A DNA stretch of 12,009 nucleotides from assembly GCA_022451835.1 (NCBI GenBank), contig JAKUNX010000046.1:1-12009 (forward strand), written 5' to 3'. The notes under the pieces are model-generated. The model saw only the letters and a list, made by a program, of their open reading frames with translations. It was not told where the DNA came from and ran no database searches. Positions 1 to 6,475 of this stretch are shown here, piece by piece. The first letter of the stretch is position 1. Every line of letters starts with the position of its first letter. Both the position numbers and the translations under genes were made by a program. This DNA comes from Candidatus Poseidoniaceae archaeon (GTDB lineage Archaea > Thermoplasmatota > Poseidoniia > Poseidoniales > Poseidoniaceae).

Positions 1-1502
1 TGCAATATCCAACCAGCAGCCCAGTCATCTCCTTCTCTATCAAACATATCAAACAGTGAAGGGCCAAGATAAGTTATTGCAACATCTGTTGACATAGCCC
101 TGCCAGTAATTGTGAAATCATCTTGTGAGGAAAGTCCGTTACCATGTGCACTAAATTCTCCGGAACGCAGCGATTTTGAGGATTGATGTTGAGGTTGAGC
201 TTTGGTTGAAAATTTTGGCCTTTCACCCTTTGATAGGTCTGGGTCAAAAGCATGAGCAACACAATTCTGAATTGTCATCACGCTGGTAGGTATTCGATTT
301 AGTCCACTTGTCAAATAATGCTCTGCCTTTAGAGAATTGGTAAGTAAATGGTTGTAATGCTGACGATTGTATGGTGTAACCTCTGGACAGGTGTCTTGTA
401 AAATTACTACTCCTGCATCTTCTAACAAATCGATACTGCCATCATCGCTAGCCAATTGATAATTTTCGCCGCTGGTAAACAACCATAATCTGTTGTTTGG
501 TATTTTAGCCCCCATCTCCGCGTATGAACGAACCGCTGAAGCAGTTCTTCTAATCTCTTCAAGACTTGCTTGTGGACACCCGATGACGATTAAATCTACT
601 TGGCCCTTAGGCGCTAAATCTTGGTAACGTTGGATTAAGTCTTCCTCAGTAAATTCAAGCACTCCAGCCCAACCTGATTTTGGTGCAAGCCACTCTCCAT
701 TGTCATTTTTATCAAGCGGTGGATCTGCACTATGGCCTTCCGCCCACAACATTGGACAACCATAATTTGCTGCTGCAGCAGTCAAGGCTTTTTTACTGGC
801 AAAGGAAATATGTTCTGGCATTCCTCGAATAAATGGCATCGGCCCCCAAGATAAATCCCAATCAGGTCTCACTTGTTTACCAATCCAATCGCCAAGGATT
901 GACCAATCAGCAAGGTCGTTAAGTTCACATGAAATATTTACTAGAATATTTGGCATTCTATTCTTGGCTAAATGAAGACCCCATTTTGGAGCATAACCAG
1001 TTAATGCAGTGGCCAACGCAGATAACCCAGATTCTCTATTAGTAATTAGTGAAGTCCAAGAATTAGAAAAACAAACTGCATTTGATTCTGCCCAAGATGC
1101 CACCCCCGAATCTAATTCGATTCCTCGATCATAAGGTGTACAAGACAATGTAGCCTCAATTCCCAATCGCTCGTATGCATGAATTATCTCAAATTGCTGT
1201 TCAAGAAAATCTGGCCAATCAATATCCATCTCTTGCATTTTTTCTTTGTCACAACCTGCAGAATTCAATGTAGTAGTGATTGCAACTTGACCATCTTCAT
1301 CCTCTGATAAATCGGAAAGAAATCGCCGAAGACCGTGCCCCCCAGTGATCACTGAGACACCAGAAACATGAGCGTTGTCAACTTCAATGAAGCCTTCAGC
1401 ATTAGCAATTTCAGCCAAATCTACTACCAATCTTGCGGCCTTTTGCCTAGTCTTACCTTCATCTCCTGCTAGTTGAGCAGCAAGCCTATCTGGCAAGTCC
1501 AT
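1..1502 (-). CDS. Aconitase X (AcnX) family dehydratase, probable phosphomevalonate dehydratase large subunit; 3' end outside window
   Basis: The frame is open from an ATG at 1502 to the window edge (500 codons, no stop seen). An in-frame TAG lies seven codons upstream, so this is the first possible ATG. Seen: AcnX family motifs in order, HVSGVS (45-50), TTLNSAG (77-83), CTPY (121-124), WAESNAV (137-143), TNRESGLSALA (154-164), YGxHL-like WGLHL (174-178), GCPQASLEE (308-316) and DTCP (370-373). Cys121, Cys309 and Cys372 fall where the family carries its iron-sulfur ligands. Known: archaeal AcnX proteins dehydrate mevalonate 5-phosphate to trans-anhydromevalonate 5-phosphate in the modified mevalonate pathway; other AcnX members dehydrate hydroxyprolines. 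The catalytic part should end near residue 410-440. Residues about 445-500 contain FTITGRAM and continue past the edge, where fused AcnX proteins carry the DUF126 swivel domain, but I cannot see the usual GGVD-like signature there. Family assignment is firm; the substrate is inferred. Confidence 0.88.
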   Translation of the reverse strand, partial: MDLPDRLAAQLAGDEGKTRQKAARLVVDLAEIANAEGFIEVDNAHVSGVSVITGGHGLRRFLSDLSEDEDGQVAITTTLNSAGCDKEKMQEMDIDWPDFLEQQFEIIHAYERLGIEATLSCTPYDRGIELDSGVASWAESNAVCFSNSWTSLITNRESGLSALATALTGYAPKWGLHLAKNRMPNILVNISCELNDLADWSILGDWIGKQVRPDWDLSWGPMPFIRGMPEHISFASKKALTAAAANYGCPMLWAEGHSADPPLDKNDNGEWLAPKSGWAGVLEFTEEDLIQRYQDLAPKGQVDLIVIGCPQASLEEIRRTASAVRSYAEMGAKIPNNRLWLFTSGENYQLASDDGSIDLLEDAGVVILQDTCPEVTPYNRQHYNHLLTNSLKAEHYLTSGLNRIPTSVMTIQNCVAHAFDPDLSKGERPKFSTKAQPQHQSSKSLRSGEFSAHGNGLSSQDDFTITGRAMSTDVAITYLGPSLFDMFDREGDDWAAGWIL

Positions 1503-1608
1503 GATACTCGGGTGTACTATCTATCTCATGAACTAAACCCCTAAAGGACCTATTAACTTAACATTTCAACCGGAAGTTTTGATATCATTGAGGTTCTGAT
1601 ATATCATC
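1503..1608. promoter_or_regulatory. Divergent intergenic region between the AcnX gene and the surface-protein gene
   Basis: This 106-bp gap separates two divergent starts (ATG at 1502 on minus, ATG at 1609 on plus), so it must hold promoters for both. It is AT-rich, with TATA-like stretches such as GATATCATT at about 1581-1589 and GATATATC at 1598-1605. None stands at a position that clearly fixes a transcription start. Neither start codon has a convincing Shine-Dalgarno sequence, which fits leaderless or short-leader transcripts. Confidence 0.4.
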
Positions 1609-2796
1609 ATGACTAATAGTTCTCAACTTGATGAGATCAGACCTATTGCAGGAGAACCTGCTAATGATTCACCTATCAAACCCATCCCTCCACTTGATGG
1701 TAGTATACATGTTGAACAAGATGAGAGTGATGAGAAAAATCCTAAAAGAAGAAAAATTATGCTTACCCTACAAACCATTAGCATCATTGTTGCTCTAATA
1801 CTATCTGCATACTCATTTACCATTATCGAATCCTTGGATGATACTACAAGCAAATCGGGCAATGATGCTACAGAGGTTTTAGTTCGTACAGAAGGACGTG
1901 AAGCAGACCACATTTGTACTGAAGGTGGGGCAGACATCTTCATCGGCAACGATAGTAATCGAAATGGTATTCTTGAAGAAGACGAAGTTACCTCTACTAC
2001 CAGATTATGTCACGGCAAGGAAGGATTGTCAGGTCCTCAAGGAGCTACTGGCCCTAATGGAATACCAGGGTTTGACAGCCTTGTAAATACAACTATCATT
2101 GATCATGGCAATGAATCCTGCACATACGGTGGCCTACTAATTTCAGTAGGTGTGGATCTTAACGACAATGATACATTGGATGCTGAAGAAATTACCAGTT
2201 CTGAATTTATCTGTAACGGCATGATTGGCGCTAACGGTATGAATGGTGCCGATGGCACAAGCGGCCATACAGCATTGGTTGAGAGGCTCGACCCACCGCC
2301 ACATCTCTGTAGCAACGGGTTTGTCATTAATTTCGGAGTCGATAATGGCAATGGCGATGGTATTGCAGATGATGAAATTATGCATGATGACGAGATAGTT
2401 GAATCACTAAAAATTTGTAGCGAACCGTTGAATTTTGGACCCATTTCAGATTTCTTCGTCGGAGTATCGGATGGTTATTCAAGCCAATGTTCTGAATTTG
2501 CTTGGTCTACATCACATAGTATGGTTATTACTTCTGGAAGCGATAGCGCCTCTGGTTGTGAATTGTGGACTAGTCATGGCACATCTGCTACAACACAGCA
2601 ACTAATTGACATCAATCCCGGTAATGCTGATTCTAGTCCCGGACTTCACTTAGGATTTACATCAATAACTGTCGGTGATGAAGAATTATGGCTATTTGAT
2701 GCAAATAGTGGAGTCAATGGCCGTGAATTATGGACTAGTAACCTATCTGCAAGTGGTACACAGCAACTCACCGGGTACAGTGAGATGGAATCATAG
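1609..2796 (+). CDS. Membrane-anchored surface protein with Cys-bounded EF-loop-like repeats, Gly-Xaa-Yaa linkers and ELWxxDGT-like repeats (N-terminal part, frameshifted)
   Basis: Encodes 395 residues. The first 47 or so are acidic, Pro-rich and probably cytoplasmic. They end in a basic PKRRK cluster, followed by one hydrophobic segment (about 50-73) that should act as an uncleaved type II anchor, placing the rest outside the cell. Next come three repeats bounded by cysteines (103-134, 171-202, 234-270), each with a DxNxDG-like acidic loop, resembling DUF7151-type repeats. Repeats 1-2 and 2-3 are joined by collagen-like Gly-Xaa-Yaa runs (136-154 and 204-219). From about 315 the protein has ELW repeats: CELWTSHGT (317-325) and GRELWTSN (371-378). 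The ELWxxDGT family is of unknown function and is often found in large surface or secreted proteins. The frame closes abruptly at TAG 2794-2796, while homologous-looking repeat sequence resumes in another frame, so this is most likely the front half of one gene ending at 3830. Specific role unknown. Confidence 0.8.
   Translation: MTNSSQLDEIRPIAGEPANDSPIKPIPPLDGSIHVEQDESDEKNPKRRKIMLTLQTISIIVALILSAYSFTIIESLDDTTSKSGNDATEVLVRTEGREADHICTEGGADIFIGNDSNRNGILEEDEVTSTTRLCHGKEGLSGPQGATGPNGIPGFDSLVNTTIIDHGNESCTYGGLLISVGVDLNDNDTLDAEEITSSEFICNGMIGANGMNGADGTSGHTALVERLDPPPHLCSNGFVINFGVDNGNGDGIADDEIMHDDEIVESLKICSEPLNFGPISDFFVGVSDGYSSQCSEFAWSTSHSMVITSGSDSASGCELWTSHGTSATTQQLIDINPGNADSSPGLHLGFTSITVGDEELWLFDANSGVNGRELWTSNLSASGTQQLTGYSEMES
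1915..2418 (+). repeat. Three protein-level repeats: Cys-bounded acidic-loop units separated by Gly-Xaa-Yaa linkers
   Basis: The encoded segments beginning at codons 103, 171 and 234 share a common plan: Cys, a Gly pair or Asn-Gly, a hydrophobic strand, G-x-D, an acidic loop rich in Asp/Asn/Gly, one or two Glu, then a closing Cys about 31-36 residues on. The loop (for example NDSNRNGILEEDE and VDLNDNDTLDAEE) looks able to bind calcium. Collagen-like triplets such as GPQGATGPNGIPG fill the first linker and GANGMNGADG the second. The DNA itself is not closely repeated, so this is an old protein duplication and not a recent DNA repeat. Confidence 0.65.
2784..2796 (+). other. Apparent frameshift junction within the surface-protein gene
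   Basis: The upstream frame ends at TAG 2794-2796. The downstream frame is open from just after a TGA at 2781-2783 and reads DGIIADSVSTIWMNG straight into the second half. The break must therefore lie between 2784 and 2796. Adding one base in this interval, for example a third G in ATGGAATC, restores one continuous frame of about 740 codons (1609-3830). No in-frame slippery heptamer of the X-XXY-YYZ type is present, so programmed slippage is not supported. A base-calling or assembly error, or a true one-base deletion, is more likely. Confidence 0.7.
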
Positions 2797-2819
2797 CCGA
2801 CTCTGTTAGTACAATATGG

Positions 2820-3830
2820 ATGAATGGTTTAGTTTTCTCCGACTCCAATTATGATTTGATGTGGACTGATGGCGTGAGTCTATACAACCTATTCGATGCC
2901 CCATTTTTCGGAATAGATGCTCAACTTATACTGGACTCTGTGCAAAACAAAATCTCTTCTCACACTAGTACTACTTTTGTTGTTGATGAATCTGGATTTT
3001 GGTTTTCAGGAATCCATGATGATATTGGCTTTGAAATGCATTTTTTGAGTAATGATGGTCAACTAATATCTTGGGATTTAAACAGCTTTGAAGATAGTTC
3101 ACCCAATGCAATTTTATCGCTTGGGCAAAGTACAATTTTAGTTGCCGATGACGGAATAAATGGACGGCAATTAGTCGAATTACAAACTGATGGCAGCCAT
3201 TCATGGTTAACCAGTATGTCATTACAAAGTAACGGAAATCCACCAACTAACGTAGGAGAAAACCTTGGACTAAACTTACTAGGTAACAAGATAATCTTTG
3301 ATGCTCAGATTTCCGGTGTTGATCCAACCGTTTGGAGTTATGATTTGCTAAGTAATACAGTAACCGAACTATCAAGTCTAATGGTTGCACCAAGTGAGCG
3401 TGTTGAGCCAGTAATTCTCGATGACAGAATTTGGTTTGACTGTATTACCGGTAGTACTGCGGAAGAGTTGTGTGTAAGTGATGGAACTACTACAGGAACT
3501 AAGGTAGTTCATGAATTCCAACCAGGTATGACCTCGGCTGAAATTAGAGGCATGATGGCTACTGACAACCATCTACTAATCATCGCTAATGGCGAGGAAG
3601 GCGGCTTTGATACTGGTCATTGTTTGTGGAGTTTCGATGTCACAACATTGGAAGCCGAGTTAGTATACGACCCATGGTTAGGTATTGGAAATAATTCAGA
3701 TGCGGTAAACTATGGGAGGTTAGTTGGTAATAATGAATTGGTAATGTTTGTTGCTGATGATGGAATATCCGGCCATGAATTGCATTTGTGGAGTCCATTA
3801 ACCTTGAATGAAGAGTGGCTAATTTGGTGA
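2820..3830 (+). CDS. ELWxxDGT-like repeat surface protein, C-terminal part of the frameshifted gene starting at 1609
   Basis: 336 codons from the first ATG of the downstream frame; the open frame actually reaches back to 2784. There is no signal peptide or membrane segment at its start, which argues that it is not an independent secreted protein but the continuation of the gene at 1609. It carries the same kind of repeats: LMWTDGVSLYN (13-23), DDGINGRQL (110-118), EELCVSDGTTTGTKVV (215-230) and DDGISGHELHLW (313-324), compared with SGVNGRELWTS in the upstream half. The DDGxxGxEL unit followed by a short strand is typical of ELWxxDGT repeat proteins, which probably fold as beta-propeller-like or beta-rich modules. 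No C-terminal anchor or sorting motif is visible, so attachment to the cell depends on the N-terminal membrane segment encoded upstream. The last 12 bases overlap the convergent trhO-like gene. Role unknown; extracellular binding or structural function is a guess. Confidence 0.75.
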   Translation: MNGLVFSDSNYDLMWTDGVSLYNLFDAPFFGIDAQLILDSVQNKISSHTSTTFVVDESGFWFSGIHDDIGFEMHFLSNDGQLISWDLNSFEDSSPNAILSLGQSTILVADDGINGRQLVELQTDGSHSWLTSMSLQSNGNPPTNVGENLGLNLLGNKIIFDAQISGVDPTVWSYDLLSNTVTELSSLMVAPSERVEPVILDDRIWFDCITGSTAEELCVSDGTTTGTKVVHEFQPGMTSAEIRGMMATDNHLLIIANGEEGGFDTGHCLWSFDVTTLEAELVYDPWLGIGNNSDAVNYGRLVGNNELVMFVADDGISGHELHLWSPLTLNEEWLIW

Positions 3831-4655
3831 ATTATTCTTTCCTGAACAATATGGACATGATTGAGCGATAACATACTCTCCTGAGTTTTGCTCTTCGAGC
3901 AGTAATGGTTCTCTACAGGCATAGCATTGTACTACATCAGTCTCCTCAAGTTGGGGATTAACAGCTACTCTTCTATCGAAAACAAAGCAGTCACCGTTCC
4001 AATAATCGCCGCCAACTTGTTCAAAGTAGCCAAGAATTCCACCTTTCAACTGCTTAACATTGGAAAAGCCTGCGTCCATCATGACTACACTCGCTTTCTC
4101 ACATCTAATTCCACCAGTACAAAACATTACTACTGGCTTATCCTTGAGATTTTCATCGAGTTCCTCAATTGCTTTGGGAAAGTCTCTGAACGAGCGTATA
4201 TTTAGTTCCAATGCATTCTCAAAAGTCCCTATACGGCACTCATATTCGTTACGAGTATCAAGAACAATAACCTCTTTTCCAGCATCGAGCATTTGTTTAA
4301 ATTCCATTGGATCAATCTCATCACCAGTCATTTCTGCTGGTTTAATGTGGTCAAGGCCGAGTGAAATGATCTCCTTTTTTAGTCGAACGTTCATTCGACG
4401 AAATGGTTGATAATCAGAATATGAAATCTTGAGAGGAATGTCGCTAAATCGCTTATCTGCTTCAAGAAAAGTTACAAATGATTCAATTGCTGTTTTACTT
4501 CCAGCAAGGAAGAAATTTATTCCTTCATGAGCCAGTAGTATTGTACCTTTTAGGTCTAATTCATCACATATGTCTCTAAATGGCTGTCGTAAATCATCAC
4601 GGTCAGGCATATCGGTGAACCGATAGCCTGCAATGTTGACAACTTCGCCCGACAT
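3819..4655 (-). CDS. trhO: TrhO-like rhodanese-domain tRNA uridine-34 hydroxylase (UPF0176 family)
   Basis: 278 residues starting at ATG 4655. Seen: an N-terminal UPF0176 domain (about 1-95) with GTILLAHEGIN (37-47), then a rhodanese domain (about 115-215) with LDTRNEYE (132-139) and the active-site loop FCTGGIRCEKAS (178-189; Cys179 in the catalytic position, second Cys185). Last comes a C-terminal tail with paired CxxC motifs (Cys244/Cys247 and Cys267/Cys270), suited to zinc binding. Known: TrhO makes 5-hydroxyuridine at position 34 of certain tRNAs using molecular oxygen, improving wobble decoding; related bacterial proteins have the same core and CTGGIRCEKA loop. Cytoplasmic. It is the last gene of the minus-strand run after nadE (39-bp gap) and may be cotranscribed with it, although a TATA-like element in the gap could give it its own promoter. 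The family is clear; activity in this organism is inferred. Confidence 0.9.
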   Translation of the reverse strand: MSGEVVNIAGYRFTDMPDRDDLRQPFRDICDELDLKGTILLAHEGINFFLAGSKTAIESFVTFLEADKRFSDIPLKISYSDYQPFRRMNVRLKKEIISLGLDHIKPAEMTGDEIDPMEFKQMLDAGKEVIVLDTRNEYECRIGTFENALELNIRSFRDFPKAIEELDENLKDKPVVMFCTGGIRCEKASVVMMDAGFSNVKQLKGGILGYFEQVGGDYWNGDCFVFDRRVAVNPQLEETDVVQCYACREPLLLEEQNSGEYVIAQSCPYCSGKNNSPN

Positions 4656-4675
4656 AACCCGAGGTAAAGCAGTTG

Positions 4676-4683
4676 ATTTTTAT
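4676..4683 (-). promoter_or_regulatory. Candidate archaeal TATA box for the trhO-like gene
   Basis: On the minus strand the short nadE-trhO gap contains ATAAAAAT, ending 20 bases before the trhO ATG. That places the box at about -28 to -21 relative to the start codon, close to the usual distance of an archaeal TATA box from the transcription start. A leaderless transcript beginning at or just before the ATG is therefore possible. There is no Shine-Dalgarno sequence in front of this ATG. It is a single short AT-rich match in AT-rich DNA, so it is weak evidence. Confidence 0.3.
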
Positions 4684-4694
4684 GACCATCGAAT

Positions 4695-6470
4695 TCAATC
4701 ACGCCAATCATGTCTAGATGCTAATGGTCTACGCCAACCTTGGCCAAACGCTTTACCAGTAACACGAGGAGCTGGCGACATTTGCCAGCGCTTGTGCTCA
4801 TTACGCTCAAGCCTAGTAAGTACATCGACCACAATAGAACGGTCGTATCCAGCATTAACAATATCATCTGCATCCATAGTATTTTCAATATGAAGTCTTA
4901 ATATCTCATCCAATACCTCATACGGTGGTAATGAGTCTTCATCTTTCTGGTTTGGTGCTAACTCTGCAGATGGTGGTTTTGTTAACGTTGACTGATTCAC
5001 TGGAGGTGCCTGACCTATGGCTAATGCGCGTTGATTGAAAATTTCTGCAAGAGCGTAAACTTGCATCTTATACAAGTCGCCAAGTGGCGTGTAACCTCCA
5101 GCCATATCGCCATATAGCGTACAATAGCCTTGGGCGAGTTCGGACTTATTTCCAGTTGCAATCGCCATTCTATTTTGAGCATTAGCGTGAGCCATGACAA
5201 TTATACCACGCAGACGTGACTGTATGTTTTCAGATGCTACAGGATTACCATTTTCAAGTACGCTAATGATTTCTGATTCCAATGACGAATGCATATCATC
5301 AATAGATTGTATTTTGAATTCCATGCCGAGTGAATTAGCAGTATACTGTGCATCATCTAGCGAGTGTTGTGATGAAAATCGACTTGGCATCGCAATTCCA
5401 AGCACATTTTCCGAACCTACAGCAGCACATGCAACACAAGCTGCAACAGCTGAATCGATACCGCCTGATAATCCTAGAACTATCTTTTTGATACCAGATT
5501 TACGACAATAATCGGCAAGTCCAGTAATCACAGCATCGGTAATATCTTCAATTAATGATGTAGAATCTTCGTGACCATCCGACTCACTACCAAGGAATTT
5601 GATCTCATCACTACCAATTGAGAGCGCGTCGCTACTACCCATACCAACCCATTTGCAGTTATCTGGCTGGTCTAAATCGACCAGTAAAACTCCTTCTTGC
5701 CAAGCTGGTGCAACCACTACTCTACCATTTGGCCATGCAACTAATGAACAACCATCGAATAACAAATCATCATTACCTCCAACTTGATTAGATAGTAAAA
5801 ATGGATGTTGTAAAATTCGAGCAGCTGTACGACAAACTTCTATTCTTGAACTTACTTTATCAGCGTGATAAGGCGAGGCTGAAAGGTTAACAGTGGCATC
5901 CAATGTTACACCTTGACGCCCCCACTCTGCAAGACTCTCAATTGGGTCTTGTCCATATGTAGATGGCGTCATTCCGGCAGCTTGCCAAGCATCCTCACAG
6001 ATAGTAACTCCAAGGTCGATATCACCTATTGAGCGACAAATTCCAGAACGATTTGCCGGTGAAAAATATCTTGTTTCATCAAACACATCATATGAAGGTA
6101 AAAGTTGTTTTTTGGCCACTACTCTATTGGTGTTTTCCCCGTTAGGTGAGGCGTTGAGTAATCCAGAACGAACTACCCCATTAGCAGGTAAATTTTTCTC
6201 ATGCTCGGAGGGAACTGGAGTCCCGACAAGTACTGGTAGTTCCACATTCAGTGACTTCGCAGATTCAAATGAAGTAGTAATAAAATCAGGTTGTAACAAT
6301 AAATCACGAGGAGGATAGCCACAAATTGCCAACTCAGTAGCAACTGCCAAATTGGCTCCGTTTTGGTTAGCGATATTTGCTAATTTTTCCAATCGTTTTG
6401 CATTACCTGCCAAATCACCGACTGTAGAATCAATTTGTAATAGGCCGATAATTTTGGACAAAAGACTCAC
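4695..6470 (-). CDS. nadE: Glutamine-dependent NAD+ synthetase (glutaminase/nitrilase domain fused to NAD synthase domain)
   Basis: 591 residues from a GTG start at 6470. It makes the last step of NAD synthesis: nicotinate adenine dinucleotide is amidated with ATP, using ammonia released from glutamine and channelled between domains. Seen: a nitrilase-fold glutaminase at about 5-265, with the expected triad of Glu46 (ATELAICGYPPRDLL), Lys121 (KQLLPSYDVFDE) and Cys158 (GVTICEDAW). After a linker of about 45 residues comes the synthetase domain (about 305-565), with the P-loop SGGIDS (335-340), the RMAIATGNKSE stretch (434-444), GGYTPLGDLYK (458-468) and KPPSAEL (498-504). Length is normal for the two-domain type. 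GTG follows the stop of the upstream surface-protein gene by 5 bases, with no Shine-Dalgarno sequence and no nearby in-frame ATG, suggesting cotranscription and perhaps coupled translation. Many archaea use an ammonia-only NadE without the glutaminase domain, so the fused form may have come by transfer. Confidence 0.96.
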   Translation of the reverse strand: MSLLSKIIGLLQIDSTVGDLAGNAKRLEKLANIANQNGANLAVATELAICGYPPRDLLLQPDFITTSFESAKSLNVELPVLVGTPVPSEHEKNLPANGVVRSGLLNASPNGENTNRVVAKKQLLPSYDVFDETRYFSPANRSGICRSIGDIDLGVTICEDAWQAAGMTPSTYGQDPIESLAEWGRQGVTLDATVNLSASPYHADKVSSRIEVCRTAARILQHPFLLSNQVGGNDDLLFDGCSLVAWPNGRVVVAPAWQEGVLLVDLDQPDNCKWVGMGSSDALSIGSDEIKFLGSESDGHEDSTSLIEDITDAVITGLADYCRKSGIKKIVLGLSGGIDSAVAACVACAAVGSENVLGIAMPSRFSSQHSLDDAQYTANSLGMEFKIQSIDDMHSSLESEIISVLENGNPVASENIQSRLRGIIVMAHANAQNRMAIATGNKSELAQGYCTLYGDMAGGYTPLGDLYKMQVYALAEIFNQRALAIGQAPPVNQSTLTKPPSAELAPNQKDEDSLPPYEVLDEILRLHIENTMDADDIVNAGYDRSIVVDVLTRLERNEHKRWQMSPAPRVTGKAFGQGWRRPLASRHDWRD

Positions 6471-6475
6471 CGTGG

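Noticed and set aside
1623..1949. A 108-codon minus-strand open frame
   Set aside because: It is antisense to the surface-protein gene and its hydrophobic and Ser-rich composition mirrors the sense codons; no motif supports it.
2781..2796. Programmed -1 ribosomal frameshifting joining the two halves of the surface protein
   Set aside because: No in-frame X-XXY-YYZ slippery heptamer exists between the two limiting stop codons, and no strong downstream hairpin was noticed.
4060..4410. A 116-codon plus-strand open frame
   Set aside because: It lies wholly antisense to the clear trhO-like gene, has low-complexity Ser-rich content typical of a shadow frame, and shows no recognisable domain.
5194..5511. 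A 105-codon plus-strand open frame
   Set aside because: It is opposite the conserved NAD synthase domain of nadE, whose motifs are unambiguous.
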